From Planctomycetes bacterium ADurb.Bin069 (GTDB lineage Bacteria > Planctomycetota > UBA8108 > UBA8890 > UBA8898), in contig MWEK01000002.1 of NCBI GenBank assembly GCA_002070955.1, positions 153,956 to 217,955 of the forward strand: a stretch of DNA of 64,000 bases, given 5' to 3'. The notes beneath the pieces were generated by a model. The model was not told where the DNA came from. It saw only the letters and a list, made by a program, of their open reading frames with translations, and searched no databases. A program made the translations under genes and the position numbers. Shown here piece by piece: positions 1 to 9,365 of this stretch; positions within the stretch are counted from its first letter, which is position 1, and the number at the start of each line of letters is the position of its first letter.

Positions 1-1866
1 CGGAATATCCTGGCGCGGATTGTCGAGGGTCGCGACGAGGGCCAGCAGGTCGCGAACCTCGATCTGCTCGAAGGGATCGCCGCTCGGCGGTCCCACGACC
101 GGAATGCCCGCCTCCGCCAGGACGCGCGTGTACGCCTCCGCGCGGCCCTTGACCGCGCGCAGGAGAATCGCGCAATCGCTCCAGGCAAGCGGCCGGCCCT
201 CGGCGCCCACCGTTACCCCCGCGCGGCGCAATCGGACCAACTCCCGCGCAACGACCCGCGCCTCGCGCTCGGCGCGCTCCAGGTCGCCGTCGCCATCCTC
301 CCCGCCCCCGGTTTGCGTTTCGCCCCCGTCGGGCAGCCCGGCGGAGCGGTCCGCCAGAACGTGCAGCGCCGCGAAAGGCGCCCCGAACACGTTGTCCCCC
401 TCGGGCTCCGCCCGCGCGGCCCGCAGCTCGGCGGAGGCATCGAAACCGATGCCGTCCAGGGCGCCGGACATCAAGTACGCGAAGATGCCGTTGATCACCT
501 TGATGAGGCCGGCCCGGCAGCGGAAGTTCTCCTGGAGCGGCACCCAACGGCCGACGCCGGCCGCCCGAATCCGCCCGGCGAAGATGGCCGGCTCGCCCAA
601 CCTGAAACGGTAGATGCTCTGCTTGAGGTCGCCCACGCAGAACAGGTTGCCGCGCGCCACCGCGCCGAGCAGCTTGTCTTGGAGCGGGTTCACGTCCTGG
701 AACTCATCGACGAGAATTTCGACGAAATGCTCCCGGAGCCTCGCGGCGACGTCCGCGCCGAGCTTCTCTCCGCCGGCGAGAAGCTCCAGCGCCAAACGCT
801 CCAAGTCGTTGAAGCTCAGGAATTCCAGCGCCGCCCGGCGCCGCCTGAACTCGATCCGAAAGCGCGCGACGGCTTCCAGAAGGGCCGCGCCCGGCGCCGC
901 GACGATCTGCGCGCCGCGCCGGAGCTGCGCCTCGGACTGAGCCGCGAGTTTGGCCAAGACGTCGCTTTTGAAAGCCTCGCGCGCGGCGTCCACCGCGCGG
1001 CGAGCGCGCTCCTTGTCCGGCTCCAGCTCGGTCTCGACCCGCGGCGCGGGAAGGCGGCCCAAGGGCAGGTCCGCCAGCGCCGCGCGCAGCCCCTCGAAAT
1101 CCCGGTGGCGCGCGCGCAACGCCTCCGCCGCATCGGCGATTTCCTCGATATACACCGCGTAAGCGGCGAGCTTCGCTGTCAGGCCGCGCACGAACCGGCC
1201 GGTCTCGCGCGCCTGGGCCACGGCCCGGTCAACCTCCGCCTCGAGATACGCGCGAAACTCCTCGACCGGGAATTCGCCGGCGGCCGTGCGCGCGCGCTGC
1301 TCCTCCAGCCACGCATCGCCTTCGGGCATGGAATCGGCGAGTTCCGCGATGCGGCGCACGAGCGCGACGTAAAGGCCCACTCCGCCGTCGCAGTACTCGT
1401 TGACGAAGGTCCTGGTGCGCGCATCGCGCGCCAGCAACTCTCCGGCGATGTCCCGCGCCGTCTCCTCGGCCAGAAGCTCGGCCTCGTCACGCTGCTGGAC
1501 GCGCATCCGTCCGGGAAGGCCCGCCGCAAGGCTGTGTTCCTTGAGCACCCTGAGGCAAAAGGCATGAATGGTGCTGATCCAGGCCCGCTCCAGGCGCAGG
1601 TTTTGAGCCCGCAGGTCCGCGCCGCCCTCGGCCGCGAGGCTCTTGCGCAGATCCTCGGCGATGCGCGTTTTGAGCTCCCGGGCGGCGCTGTCCGTGAACG
1701 TAATGACGAGCAGCCGGTCGATGGGCACGCCCGACTTCAAATGCCTGAGGACGCGGGCCGTCAGGACGGCCGTCTTGCCGGCTCCGGCCCCCGCGGACAC
1801 GGCCACGTCGCCGCCCGCGGCTTCAATGGCGCGTCTCTGGGCTTCCGTCCAGGCGATCTCAGCCAC
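1..1866 (-). CDS. addA: AddA, helicase-nuclease subunit (5' part; rest beyond window)
   Basis: Helicase subunit of the AddAB double-strand-break resection complex, a cytoplasmic UvrD/Rep-type superfamily 1 enzyme. The 622 codons in the window hold Walker A (SAGAGAGKT, residues 24-32), motif Ia (VITFTDSAARELKTRI), ISTIHAFC, the DExx-box VDEFQDVNPLQ, GDLKQSIYRFR (motif III) and ENFRC (motif IV). All are typical of AddA. The C-terminal helicase half and nuclease domain lie beyond position 1. The start is a GTG at 1866, whose GTGGCTGA overlaps the addB stop by 8 bases, so the two subunits are probably translationally coupled. Subunit assignment rests on the motifs plus the adjacent addB. Confidence 0.93.
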   Translation of the reverse strand, partial: MAEIAWTEAQRRAIEAAGGDVAVSAGAGAGKTAVLTARVLRHLKSGVPIDRLLVITFTDSAARELKTRIAEDLRKSLAAEGGADLRAQNLRLERAWISTIHAFCLRVLKEHSLAAGLPGRMRVQQRDEAELLAEETARDIAGELLARDARTRTFVNEYCDGGVGLYVALVRRIAELADSMPEGDAWLEEQRARTAAGEFPVEEFRAYLEAEVDRAVAQARETGRFVRGLTAKLAAYAVYIEEIADAAEALRARHRDFEGLRAALADLPLGRLPAPRVETELEPDKERARRAVDAAREAFKSDVLAKLAAQSEAQLRRGAQIVAAPGAALLEAVARFRIEFRRRRAALEFLSFNDLERLALELLAGGEKLGADVAARLREHFVEILVDEFQDVNPLQDKLLGAVARGNLFCVGDLKQSIYRFRLGEPAIFAGRIRAAGVGRWVPLQENFRCRAGLIKVINGIFAYLMSGALDGIGFDASAELRAARAEPEGDNVFGAPFAALHVLADRSAGLPDGGETQTGGGEDGDGDLERAEREARVVARELVRLRRAGVTVGAEGRPLAWSDCAILLRAVKGRAEAYTRVLAEAGIPVVGPPSGDPFEQIEVRDLLALVATLDNPRQDIP

Positions 1867-4800
1867 GGCCGCCCTCCCGGGCCGGCGCGGCCCCGAGCGC
1901 CGCCAGCACCTCCTCGACGCCGAGCGTCGCGTGGCGGGCGTACCTCTCGCCCGGACCGAAGCGCTCGAAGCGGCACACCGCGCCGAAACGGCAGCGGCTG
2001 CAGGCGGTCGCGCGGCGGTGGAGCGCCGGCACGGCCGCCGCCCGGCCGCCCGCCATCGCCGCGAGCAGTTCCCCCGTCACGGCGCCGACGCGCTCAAGCA
2101 GGCGATCTAGCTCCCGGTCCTCGAGGATGTCCGACGACCGCCGGGCGCCGAGGGCGCCGTCTTTCTTGATGGAGCCTCGGAAATAGGCCGACCCCCCGCT
2201 GAGCTTGGGTTCGAAGCGGCGCAAACCCGTCAGGGAGAGCAGCCCCCGCGGCTTGAACCTCGGAGGGATGGCCTCGGCGTCCGGCTCCTCGACGGGCCCG
2301 TCCGCGGCTTGGAGGCCGGCGCGCGTCGCGTGGAACAACGCGCCGCACACGGCCGCTTCGCGCCCGGCCACTTGGCGCGCGTTGAGCCGGAGGGCCTCCA
2401 GGTACAAGGGAAGCTGGAGCGACAGTCCGTGGTAGATGGCATCGAGGGTGAACCTCGCCGCGCTCTTGAAGTCGTAAACGCACAGGAGCGGCGGCCCCTC
2501 CTCGGACAGATCGATCCTGTCGATCTTCCCCTGCACCGCGAAGGTCCGGCCGTCCCGTTCGAAGCCGAGCGGCGCGCCGCCCTTCCCGCGCTTGAACTCC
2601 CACTCCACCGCGCGCGGACGCCACGCTCCCTGCCGCTCGATGCGGCCGCGCGCCCTGAGAAAGACCGCGATGTCCTCCACGCAACGCGCGGCGCGGTAAC
2701 CTAGCAGCGGATCGCGCTCCAGCGCGGCCCGCCCCTCTTTCCCGAGGACCGCCTCCGCCGCCTCGGCCGCCAGGCGGGCGCAGGCGTCGGCTTCGAGATC
2801 CCCGAGCGCCGGCCCCTCGTCCATGAACCGCCGGCCGATCCATTCCAGCATCCGATGCGCCAGCGTGCCCAGTTCGAGGGCGCCCAGATCGAACTCCTCG
2901 CGCTCCTCGAGCCGCAGCCGCCGCGACGCGAAGAACTGGAAGGGGCAGCGGGCGAAGGACTCAAGATCCGTCACCGTCACGTCGATGGGCGCGTCCCCGC
3001 TCCACGGCACCGTCTCGGGCGCCGGGGGGATCAGCGCCGCGCGCGCGACGTTCTCCGCCCGCGCCGCCAGCTCGGGGCGCGCGGCGAGCGCGGCGCGCAG
3101 CGCCTCGAACCGGGCGCCGTCCGGACCGCCGGCCAGACAGCCCTCGACCACGCGCTCGGGCGTCGTCGCGCCGAGCAGCGCGTCGCCCTGCGGCGCGGGG
3201 GCCAGCGCGGGGAAAAGCGCCCGCAGCTCTCCGAGGAAGACCGAGGGAAAGAGCGGCGCCCCTTCCTGATCCTTCTCGGACCACGTGATGCACAGGTGCT
3301 CGCTCGCCCGCGTGAGGGCGATGGAAGCCAAGAGGCGCTCCTCGCGGGCGCGCTCCAAGCTGTCCCCGTCCAGCGCGAAGCCCGCCTCGGCCAAGGCGGC
3401 CCGCTCCGCGTCCGAGAGCAACGGGTCCTCCTGGACGGCCCGCGGGAACTGCCCTTCGTTGAAACCCGCGATGATGACGGCCTTTAGCTCGGGGTGGCGG
3501 CTGCGTTCGATGGCGCCGACGAGCACCTGATCGCAGCGCGGCGGCGTCAGGCCCATGTCCCACCCCTGCAGCCCGATCCCCAAGAACTCGAAGAAATCGG
3601 CGGCGCCGAGGGGCTCCGTGCCGCCCGTCCGCGCGATCTCGTCCAGGAGCGCCATGAAGTTCTCCACCGCCCGCCGGTGCTCCCGGGCCCGGTCCGGCTC
3701 GCCCGCGTCCTCGGCTTCCGCGGCGATCGCCAGGAGTTTCTGGAGCGCGCCGATGTCGCGGGTGAACTCATACAGCCGCCGCGCCCATTCCTCGGCCGGC
3801 GCCGCCGCGTTCTTCCAGGCGCGCCACGGGGCGAGCGCCGCCGCGAGGCGCGCCACGAGCCCCTCGGCCTCCTCAAGCCACGCGTCGCGCGCCCCGCCGC
3901 CGAGCACCTCGCGCATCCCGGGCAGGTTGCCGGCCTGCCACCACAGATCGCCCCGCAGATTGCACCTGAGCACATAGTTCTCGAGCACGTCGGCCTCCCG
4001 CGCATCGAGCGGCAAGAGGCCGGTTTTGAGCGCGCGCCCCACCGCAGCGCTCGAGAACGAGTCGCCGAGCGCCTCGCCCAGCGCCGCCGCCAACTCGGCG
4101 AGGGGATGGTGGCGCAGCGTCCGGCGCCGATCGATGAAGTACGGGATGCGATGCTCGGCCAGCACGGCCGCCAGCAAGTCGTGCCACGGGTCCAGCGCCC
4201 GCACGATGATGGCGATGTCGCGGTACCGGAGGCCGCGCTCGGCGACGAGGGCGAGCACGGCGCGGGCGGCGGCATCGGCCTCGGCGCGCGGGGTGGCGCA
4301 GGGAATCAGCTCGATCGCCGCGACGGGCCCGGCATAAGGCCGCGCGCCGGGCGTGAAAAGATGCGCCGCCAGGTGCAGCAGCTCCGGCGTCTTCCCAAAC
4401 CTCGGCGCCGCGCGGCGCAGCACGACGGGCGGGGCCGCCGCCAGGCCCTCCTCCTCGAAATCGCGTCCGAGCCTGCGGTGCGTCTCCGCCACGGGCGCGT
4501 ACAGATCCCCGCCGTCCGCGGCCGGATCCATGAGCAGGCTGATCTTCACCGCGGCGGCGCGGCGCGCCAGCGCGCGCAGCACCTTCCGCTCCTGGCCGCT
4601 CAGGCCCGCGAAGCCGTCCACCCACACGCGGGCCCCCGCGGCGAATTCCGAGCGCGCCAGCATGGCCGCCAGTTCGCCGAGGATCAGGTCGGGGTCCTGG
4701 TGCGTCGCGGCCAGCTCGGCCTGGTAAGCCTCAAGCAGCAGGGCGCAATCCCGCAGCTTCCCGCCCAGCGGCTGCCCCTCCAGCGCTTCCGCGCTGCGCC

Positions 4801-5215
4801 GCAGCGCCTCCGGCGCCCAGCCGTGGCGCATCAGCTCGGCGAGCAGCGCCGTGAGATGCTCAAGGTCGCCGCGGCGCATCTCCCGGGGGAACACCGCCAG
4901 CGCCGGCGCGGCGCGCGCGTAGACGCGGGACAAGAGGAACAGCCTGCCCACGGCGGACAGGAGCGGCTTGTCCGGAGCGCCTTGGTGTTCCCGCACGCGA
5001 AGGGCCAGGCTCTTGAAGCTGAGCACGTGGACCCGCGTGGCGCCGACCGGCCCCGGAGCGGCGAGAAGCGCCGTCTCGGCCTGAAACGTGGCCTGCTCGG
5101 GCAGCAGCCAGATCAAGGCCGGCCCCTCGGGGTCGCGCGCCAATTCGGCGCGGATTTCCTCGACCATCGCGTAGGTCTTGCCGCTGCCCGCCGCGCCGAA
5201 GATGAACTCGATCAC
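1859..5215 (-). CDS. addB: AddB, ATP-dependent nuclease subunit
   Basis: Second subunit of the AddAB helicase-nuclease, which resects DNA ends for RecA-dependent repair. The protein is 1118 aa, a normal length. It starts with a Walker A loop (FGAAGSGKT, about residues 6-14). It ends with a RecB-family nuclease (H787 in LGTLAHR, D899 in KIDRID, D915 and K917 in VYDFKSA) framed by the iron-sulfur cysteines C757, C1072, C1075 and C1081. The internal helicase motifs are degenerate, as is usual for AddB. The GTG start at 5215 is followed immediately by MIEFIFG-type sequence. The ancestral upstream neighbour was probably nikR: a relic of the nikR 3' end still overlaps this start, and a relic of addB sits next to the intact nikR. 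Confidence 0.94.
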   Translation of the reverse strand: MIEFIFGAAGSGKTYAMVEEIRAELARDPEGPALIWLLPEQATFQAETALLAAPGPVGATRVHVLSFKSLALRVREHQGAPDKPLLSAVGRLFLLSRVYARAAPALAVFPREMRRGDLEHLTALLAELMRHGWAPEALRRSAEALEGQPLGGKLRDCALLLEAYQAELAATHQDPDLILGELAAMLARSEFAAGARVWVDGFAGLSGQERKVLRALARRAAAVKISLLMDPAADGGDLYAPVAETHRRLGRDFEEEGLAAAPPVVLRRAAPRFGKTPELLHLAAHLFTPGARPYAGPVAAIELIPCATPRAEADAAARAVLALVAERGLRYRDIAIIVRALDPWHDLLAAVLAEHRIPYFIDRRRTLRHHPLAELAAALGEALGDSFSSAAVGRALKTGLLPLDAREADVLENYVLRCNLRGDLWWQAGNLPGMREVLGGGARDAWLEEAEGLVARLAAALAPWRAWKNAAAPAEEWARRLYEFTRDIGALQKLLAIAAEAEDAGEPDRAREHRRAVENFMALLDEIARTGGTEPLGAADFFEFLGIGLQGWDMGLTPPRCDQVLVGAIERSRHPELKAVIIAGFNEGQFPRAVQEDPLLSDAERAALAEAGFALDGDSLERAREERLLASIALTRASEHLCITWSEKDQEGAPLFPSVFLGELRALFPALAPAPQGDALLGATTPERVVEGCLAGGPDGARFEALRAALAARPELAARAENVARAALIPPAPETVPWSGDAPIDVTVTDLESFARCPFQFFASRRLRLEEREEFDLGALELGTLAHRMLEWIGRRFMDEGPALGDLEADACARLAAEAAEAVLGKEGRAALERDPLLGYRAARCVEDIAVFLRARGRIERQGAWRPRAVEWEFKRGKGGAPLGFERDGRTFAVQGKIDRIDLSEEGPPLLCVYDFKSAARFTLDAIYHGLSLQLPLYLEALRLNARQVAGREAAVCGALFHATRAGLQAADGPVEEPDAEAIPPRFKPRGLLSLTGLRRFEPKLSGGSAYFRGSIKKDGALGARRSSDILEDRELDRLLERVGAVTGELLAAMAGGRAAAVPALHRRATACSRCRFGAVCRFERFGPGERYARHATLGVEEVLAALGAAPAREGGRG

Positions 5216-5250
5216 CTGAGCTTCCCGCCGGTCGTCGCCGGAACGAGCCG
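5212..5250 (-). repeat. Relic of the nikR 3' end upstream of addB
   Basis: The bases just upstream of addB read, on the minus strand, as an imperfect copy of the last 35 or so bases of nikR, including GACGACCGG, GGGAAGCTCAGG and the stop that overlaps the addB GTG as GTGA. The intact nikR end lies at 9362-9397. This is the left member of a duplicated nikR-addB junction. Confidence 0.7.
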
Positions 5251-5606
5251 CCGATAGGAGTTCTCGCCGGCGCTGGGAGTCCTCGTTGGCGTTGTCATCG
5301 CCGGGATCATAATCGGAGGCTCCGCGGGAGTCAAACGGCGCCGCGGGCGCGCTTGAACCGCCGCGGACGCGCCCGCGCCTCCGGCCCGCCGACCGGCCCG
5401 AAGGTCTCCCGAACCCCTTCGCCCCCGCGTGTCACGAATCCCACCGGCTTTCCATCTCCGGCCGGCTGGAAACGGCCGGCCTCACCCCGATGCCCGCGCC
5501 TTCCCCGTCTGCTCGGCCCGGACAGGCGTGGACGCCTAAATTCGCGGTCTATTCCGGAGCGGGAAACGGGCCGTCCCGACCTTGCCCAACCTTTACCTTG
5601 CCGCCC

Positions 5607-6107
5607 TCACTCAACCGAACGCGCGATGACGTTCACCACAAACAGAATCATCATCGCCACGCCAATCGCAGATTTACCAATCACACCCAAGGCCAGCCCG
5701 AACACGGCGCCCACTCCCGCCTTGGCCGCCGCCTTGAGTTTTTTGTCGCCGATCAATTCGAACAAGGTCGCGCCCATGAAGGGCCCAAGAATGATTCCCG
5801 GCAGGCTGAAAAACAAGCCCGCCATTCCGCCGATCGCCGCGCCGGCGATCCCCCGCCACGTTGCGCCGAATTTTTTCGCTCCGTAGGCGCTCGCCGCAAA
5901 ATCCAGCGCCAACGCCACGAGCGTCAACGCAACCAGCACGATCAAGACGGTGTTGGTCACACTCGCCGCGCCGAAATACAGCCGGTGCGCGACGACGGCC
6001 AGCAGTCCCAGCGGCGTTCCCGGCATGCCCGGAACCACGTTGCCCGCCAAGGCCGCCAGCATCACCAACCAGGCCAGACCGAGTCCAATGATTTGCTCCC
6101 AAGTCAT
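5607..6107 (-). CDS. DUF456 family membrane protein
   Basis: A 166-aa hydrophobic protein with about four to five membrane segments. Glycine-rich turns such as PGMPG and FSLPGIILGPFMGA, and the basic ELIGDKKLKAAAKAG loop, are typical of the DUF456 family. That family is of unknown function and is scattered through Verrucomicrobia, Planctomycetes and Proteobacteria. The ATG at 6107 gives the usual family length. It lies inside the segment separating addB from nikR, in the same orientation as both. It uses more A/T-ending codons and AAA/AAT/TTT than the flanking genes, which is consistent with transfer. No partner gene suggests a role. Confidence 0.8.
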   Translation of the reverse strand: MTWEQIIGLGLAWLVMLAALAGNVVPGMPGTPLGLLAVVAHRLYFGAASVTNTVLIVLVALTLVALALDFAASAYGAKKFGATWRGIAGAAIGGMAGLFFSLPGIILGPFMGATLFELIGDKKLKAAAKAGVGAVFGLALGVIGKSAIGVAMMILFVVNVIARSVE

Positions 6108-6314
6108 GGCCCGATTCTAACCCGGCCGCGGAAAAAGGGAATGTTGCCCGCCTGTCTCCCGCGGCGGTCGGCCTGGCCGGAGGGACGGCCCGATCCCGCG
6201 CAAAATCGAAACGTTCACGTCGCCCGCGCGCCGCCCAATCCCCGTCTCCGCGCGCGACTGCGCGGCCGCTCCCGAAACCGTGAGTCGTGCGCCTCTCCGC
6301 CCGCCACCGGCTCG

Positions 6315-9095
6315 TCAACGCGTCGCGGACAGAGCTTCAAGCTCCTCGTTGGAGAGCGACCTCGCGTAGAAGTGGAAATCGGCCAAGCGCGCGGCCAGAA
6401 ACTCGTTGCCGCCGAAATGCGGATTGCCCCCGAGGGCGCAGTCCCGAGCCTGGGTCGTGGCGAACTCCGGGGCGGCGCAGGAACCCACCGGACGGCCATC
6501 CACAAAGAGCGTCAGGGTGCCGCCGCGCTTGGTCGCCGCCAAGGCATACCAGCGCCCCGTTTCGAGCGCATGGCCGGGCGTCGAGAACGCGCCGCCCGCC
6601 TCGATCCGCGCAAAAACCCTTCCTCCTTCCACAACGAGGCGCAGCGGGTCGTCCATTGCGCCGGCCCACGCGCTGAAGACCTGGCCGATGCCCTTCCGCG
6701 GCAGCTCCCTGATGTTCACCCGAAGGGAGACCGTGAAATCCTCCTCCGGCCACAGGGGCACGGAATAGATCAGCATTTGATCTTGACCGTTGACTTCCGT
6801 GCCGCTGCCATCGCGGCTCGCGAATTTCGCCGACTTCAATTCCCCGAACCGCGGCGCGGCGTCCCCCCGCAGCAAGTGCACGATGATTTCCCCGCGCGGC
6901 CCGGTGCTGAGCTCCGGCGGCGGAGACAGCGGCGGCGCGGACGGGTCCATCATGAACCACGCCGGAGGCACATCGGCCGCCGTTTCGCCGTTCGCGTTCA
7001 CGGAAATCACGCGCCAGAAAACCGGCGCCGTCCCCCCGTTGGCCGCGGCGGCAAGCGTCTCCGAGTCCAAGGTCAGGCGCGTCGCGGAAAGGCTGGCAGA
7101 CCAGGAGGTCGCCGGGCCGAAAGCCGCGCTGGGCGCGATCTCCATGCGATAAGTGACATCCGGCGAACGCGCCCCGCGCCAACGGAACTGTACCGGTCCG
7201 ACCGGGAGACGCGCGGCATCCGGCGGCCATTGCGTGAACGCGGGCGGCGGCGGCGGCGCGTGCGCCGGCAGCCACGAGCGATAGCGCGTCCCGGCGGCTC
7301 CGGCACTGGCGAAATCCACCAACCGAAGCCGCCGCCCTTCCACCGCCGGCACTTCCAGCGCCACCCAAGGCCGCAGTTCCGGGGCCGCGGCGGGAAGCAA
7401 GCTCGCGGAGTCCACGACGCGTGCTTCGGCCAATCGCGCCAGATCGATCGCCCCCAGGGCGTTTTCATCGAAATCGTTGTACGCCTGATCGTAGGCCAGC
7501 AGCAGCGGGCCGCGATATAAAGCGATCCTGCCCGCCGTTTCGTTGGCGCCCGGGACGCCTCGAAGATCCATGTCGAAGCTCAGCGTGATTTCATCGCACG
7601 AGCGCCATTGGCGCCGGATCTGCAAATAGCGGCCCGGAGGCGCTTCCTCGGGGCAATCGGGGAAATTGGCGGCCACCCGCGTTCGTCTGGACCACGCGGG
7701 GATCCGCAGATGCAAGGTCCACTCGCCCTCCCCGCCGGCCTCGATGAGCACCCGCTGGGTATGCTTCCGAGGGTAATCGTGATCCAGTTGCAGGATGCGC
7801 GGCCGGCCCGCCGGCGGCAGCGTGAAGGTCCCGGGAAGGTAGCTGTTCACCACCATGCCATCGGACGCGGTCATCACGGCCCATTCACTCAGCATGCCCA
7901 GCACGCGCGGGGCGTTCACCGAACAGCAATTCAACTCCGGCGTCCCGGCACGCGCCTGGAAGTTGATCGAGTGCGCGCTGGCTTCGCGCACCCCGTCCAT
8001 GGGCGTGTTGTAAGTCCACCAGCGCCCGCTGGGATGCTGCGCGCCGAGACCGCCGTTCAGCGTGGCCAGCTCCAGGTCATCCGCCGCCGGCGCGTCGCCG
8101 GTGAGGCGGAGGTAATCGATCGTCAAAGCCATCCAGGCCACGGTGCAGCAGGTCTCGATGGCCGAAGGCGCGTAGGGATTACCCGTGGCCTGTTCCCCGG
8201 AGCTGAAGCCGCCCGTGTTGCGGCGATCCCAGCGCCGGATGCTCCGCCAGTGATGCACGAAAGCGTCGCGATACTTCGGCTCGCCGGTGATGCGGTACAT
8301 TTCCAGCAATCCCTGCAGAGCATGCAGGCTTTCCCAGCGCGGTTTCGGCGAACGGAAAAACTCCCGGCCATCCAAACCCGCGCGCAGATAATCCCCCGCC
8401 CGTTCCCAATCTTTTTCCACCTCGCGCGCCATGCGCAGGTAACGCGGCTCGCCGGTCAAGCGGTGCAGCAACGCCATTGCCGTATGGATGGACATGTTCA
8501 TTTCATGGTCGCCGGCATCGAACACGCGGCGCCCGGTGTCGAGGTAGGTGCCGCAGACCAGATCGGCGGCCTTGCGCGCGGCGGCGAGCGCGTTGGCATC
8601 TCCGCTGTATTCGTGCCACATCGTCAGCGCCAGAATGGCGTGGTAGTGCCCCCACAAATCCCAGTTTTTGAGCAGCCGATCGGATTGGGGAAACGGGCCG
8701 AGATAACCGTCTGCGGCCTGCGTCGCCACGAACTCCGCCACAACCCGGCCGACCTGTCGCCGCAAACGCGGATCCTCCGACAAACGCAACGCCTGCACCG
8801 CCGAGATAAGGTATTTGCCCACGAACTCGCCCGCCCACGGAACGAGCCGCGGCGCGGGTTGGCGATCGCGCATGCGGAACATCGCCAACATGCCGGGATT
8901 GGCCTGCGGGGCGCGCAGCAGCCAGTTTTCAAGGTTGGCCTCCACGCGCGCGCCGACCGGCCCGGAGAACTTGAACCGCGCCGCGGGCATCGAGTCGAAG
9001 ATGAGACGGGAATCCGCCGCGGACGACGCCGCCGCGCCCGTCAACCAGGCGGCGGCCCATAGGAAGTTGAATTTCACGGGTAAGATTCCCGCCAT
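6315..9095 (-). CDS. Secreted GH127-family glycosidase (beta-L-arabinofuranosidase-like) with C-terminal LamG-like domain
   Basis: Probable exported glycoside hydrolase of about 926 aa. The N-terminus has a signal peptide (FNFLWAAAWLTGAAASSAA). The catalytic region, about residues 30-600, is an alpha/alpha barrel of the DUF1680/GH127 type. E314-T-C316 and C389-C390 match the zinc-binding Glu-x-Cys and Cys-Cys of GH127, where the first Cys of the pair is the nucleophile. E301 is the candidate acid/base. A fibronectin-like stretch follows, and the last 170 or so residues read as a LamG/concanavalin domain (GRWYALAATKRGG, LTLFVDGRPVG). GH127 members release arabinofuranose from plant glycans; the exact substrate is not readable here. 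The start is ATG 9095, or GTG 9077 with GGGA nine bases upstream. The frame stays open upstream into the addB relic. Confidence 0.82.
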   Translation of the reverse strand: MAGILPVKFNFLWAAAWLTGAAASSAADSRLIFDSMPAARFKFSGPVGARVEANLENWLLRAPQANPGMLAMFRMRDRQPAPRLVPWAGEFVGKYLISAVQALRLSEDPRLRRQVGRVVAEFVATQAADGYLGPFPQSDRLLKNWDLWGHYHAILALTMWHEYSGDANALAAARKAADLVCGTYLDTGRRVFDAGDHEMNMSIHTAMALLHRLTGEPRYLRMAREVEKDWERAGDYLRAGLDGREFFRSPKPRWESLHALQGLLEMYRITGEPKYRDAFVHHWRSIRRWDRRNTGGFSSGEQATGNPYAPSAIETCCTVAWMALTIDYLRLTGDAPAADDLELATLNGGLGAQHPSGRWWTYNTPMDGVREASAHSINFQARAGTPELNCCSVNAPRVLGMLSEWAVMTASDGMVVNSYLPGTFTLPPAGRPRILQLDHDYPRKHTQRVLIEAGGEGEWTLHLRIPAWSRRTRVAANFPDCPEEAPPGRYLQIRRQWRSCDEITLSFDMDLRGVPGANETAGRIALYRGPLLLAYDQAYNDFDENALGAIDLARLAEARVVDSASLLPAAAPELRPWVALEVPAVEGRRLRLVDFASAGAAGTRYRSWLPAHAPPPPPAFTQWPPDAARLPVGPVQFRWRGARSPDVTYRMEIAPSAAFGPATSWSASLSATRLTLDSETLAAAANGGTAPVFWRVISVNANGETAADVPPAWFMMDPSAPPLSPPPELSTGPRGEIIVHLLRGDAAPRFGELKSAKFASRDGSGTEVNGQDQMLIYSVPLWPEEDFTVSLRVNIRELPRKGIGQVFSAWAGAMDDPLRLVVEGGRVFARIEAGGAFSTPGHALETGRWYALAATKRGGTLTLFVDGRPVGSCAAPEFATTQARDCALGGNPHFGGNEFLAARLADFHFYARSLSNEELEALSATR

Positions 9096-9149
9096 GCCCC
9101 TGCTCACCCTATCAAGCCTGCGCCCCCCTACTCGATCGCGAACCGGTTC

Positions 9150-9365
9150 GCTCCCGCGCCGCCGCCAACTCGGCGAGGATGGCGGCGCAGCGTCCGGCGC
9201 CGATCGACGAAGTACGGCGTGCCGTCTCGGCCCGAAACGCGGTCTGCTCGGGCCCTGCCAGATCGAGGCCGGCCCCTCGGTGTCGCGCGCCGGTTCGGCG
9301 GGCATTTCCTCGAGCACCGCGCCGGTCTTGCCGCTGCCCGCCGCGGCGAAGACGACCTCGATCAC
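9150..9365 (-). pseudogene. Decayed addB fragment
   Basis: On the minus strand this begins with GTG and reads like the addB N-terminus (FAAAGSGKTGAVLEEM against FGAAGSGKTYAMVEEI) for about 48 codons. It then jumps to a piece matching addB positions 4081-4143. The two blocks are 9222-9365 (like 5067-5215) and about 9150-9221 (like the internal addB piece), so roughly 900 bases between them are lost. It keeps the GTGA overlap with the nikR stop exactly as the intact addB must once have had. It is too short to encode a working subunit. Confidence 0.8.

Larger units (their letters stand above)
5216..9365. other. Inserted segment bounded by duplicated nikR-addB junctions
   Basis: A 4.1 kb segment separates addB from nikR. 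The left edge carries intact addB plus a nikR relic; the right edge carries intact nikR plus an addB relic. The cargo is a DUF456 protein and a secreted GH127 enzyme, both in somewhat less GC-skewed sequence by eye than the flanks. The layout is what single-crossover integration of a molecule carrying its own nikR-addB junction would leave. A tandem duplication followed by decay is an alternative. The bases 5250-5606 contain no gene I can support, only a GC inverted repeat near 5463-5486 (CCGGCCG/CGGCCGG arms). The bases 6108-6314 show nothing recognisable. Confidence 0.6.

Noticed and set aside
313..2169. Long plus-strand open frame opposite addA/addB
   Set aside because: It is the antisense shadow of clearly conserved helicase motifs on the minus strand. 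Long antisense frames are expected at this GC content.
5353..5886. Plus-strand frame covering the gap after addB
   Set aside because: Its second half is the antisense of the DUF456 gene and the first half is low-complexity Pro/Arg; no ribosome site. The gap is left as non-coding.
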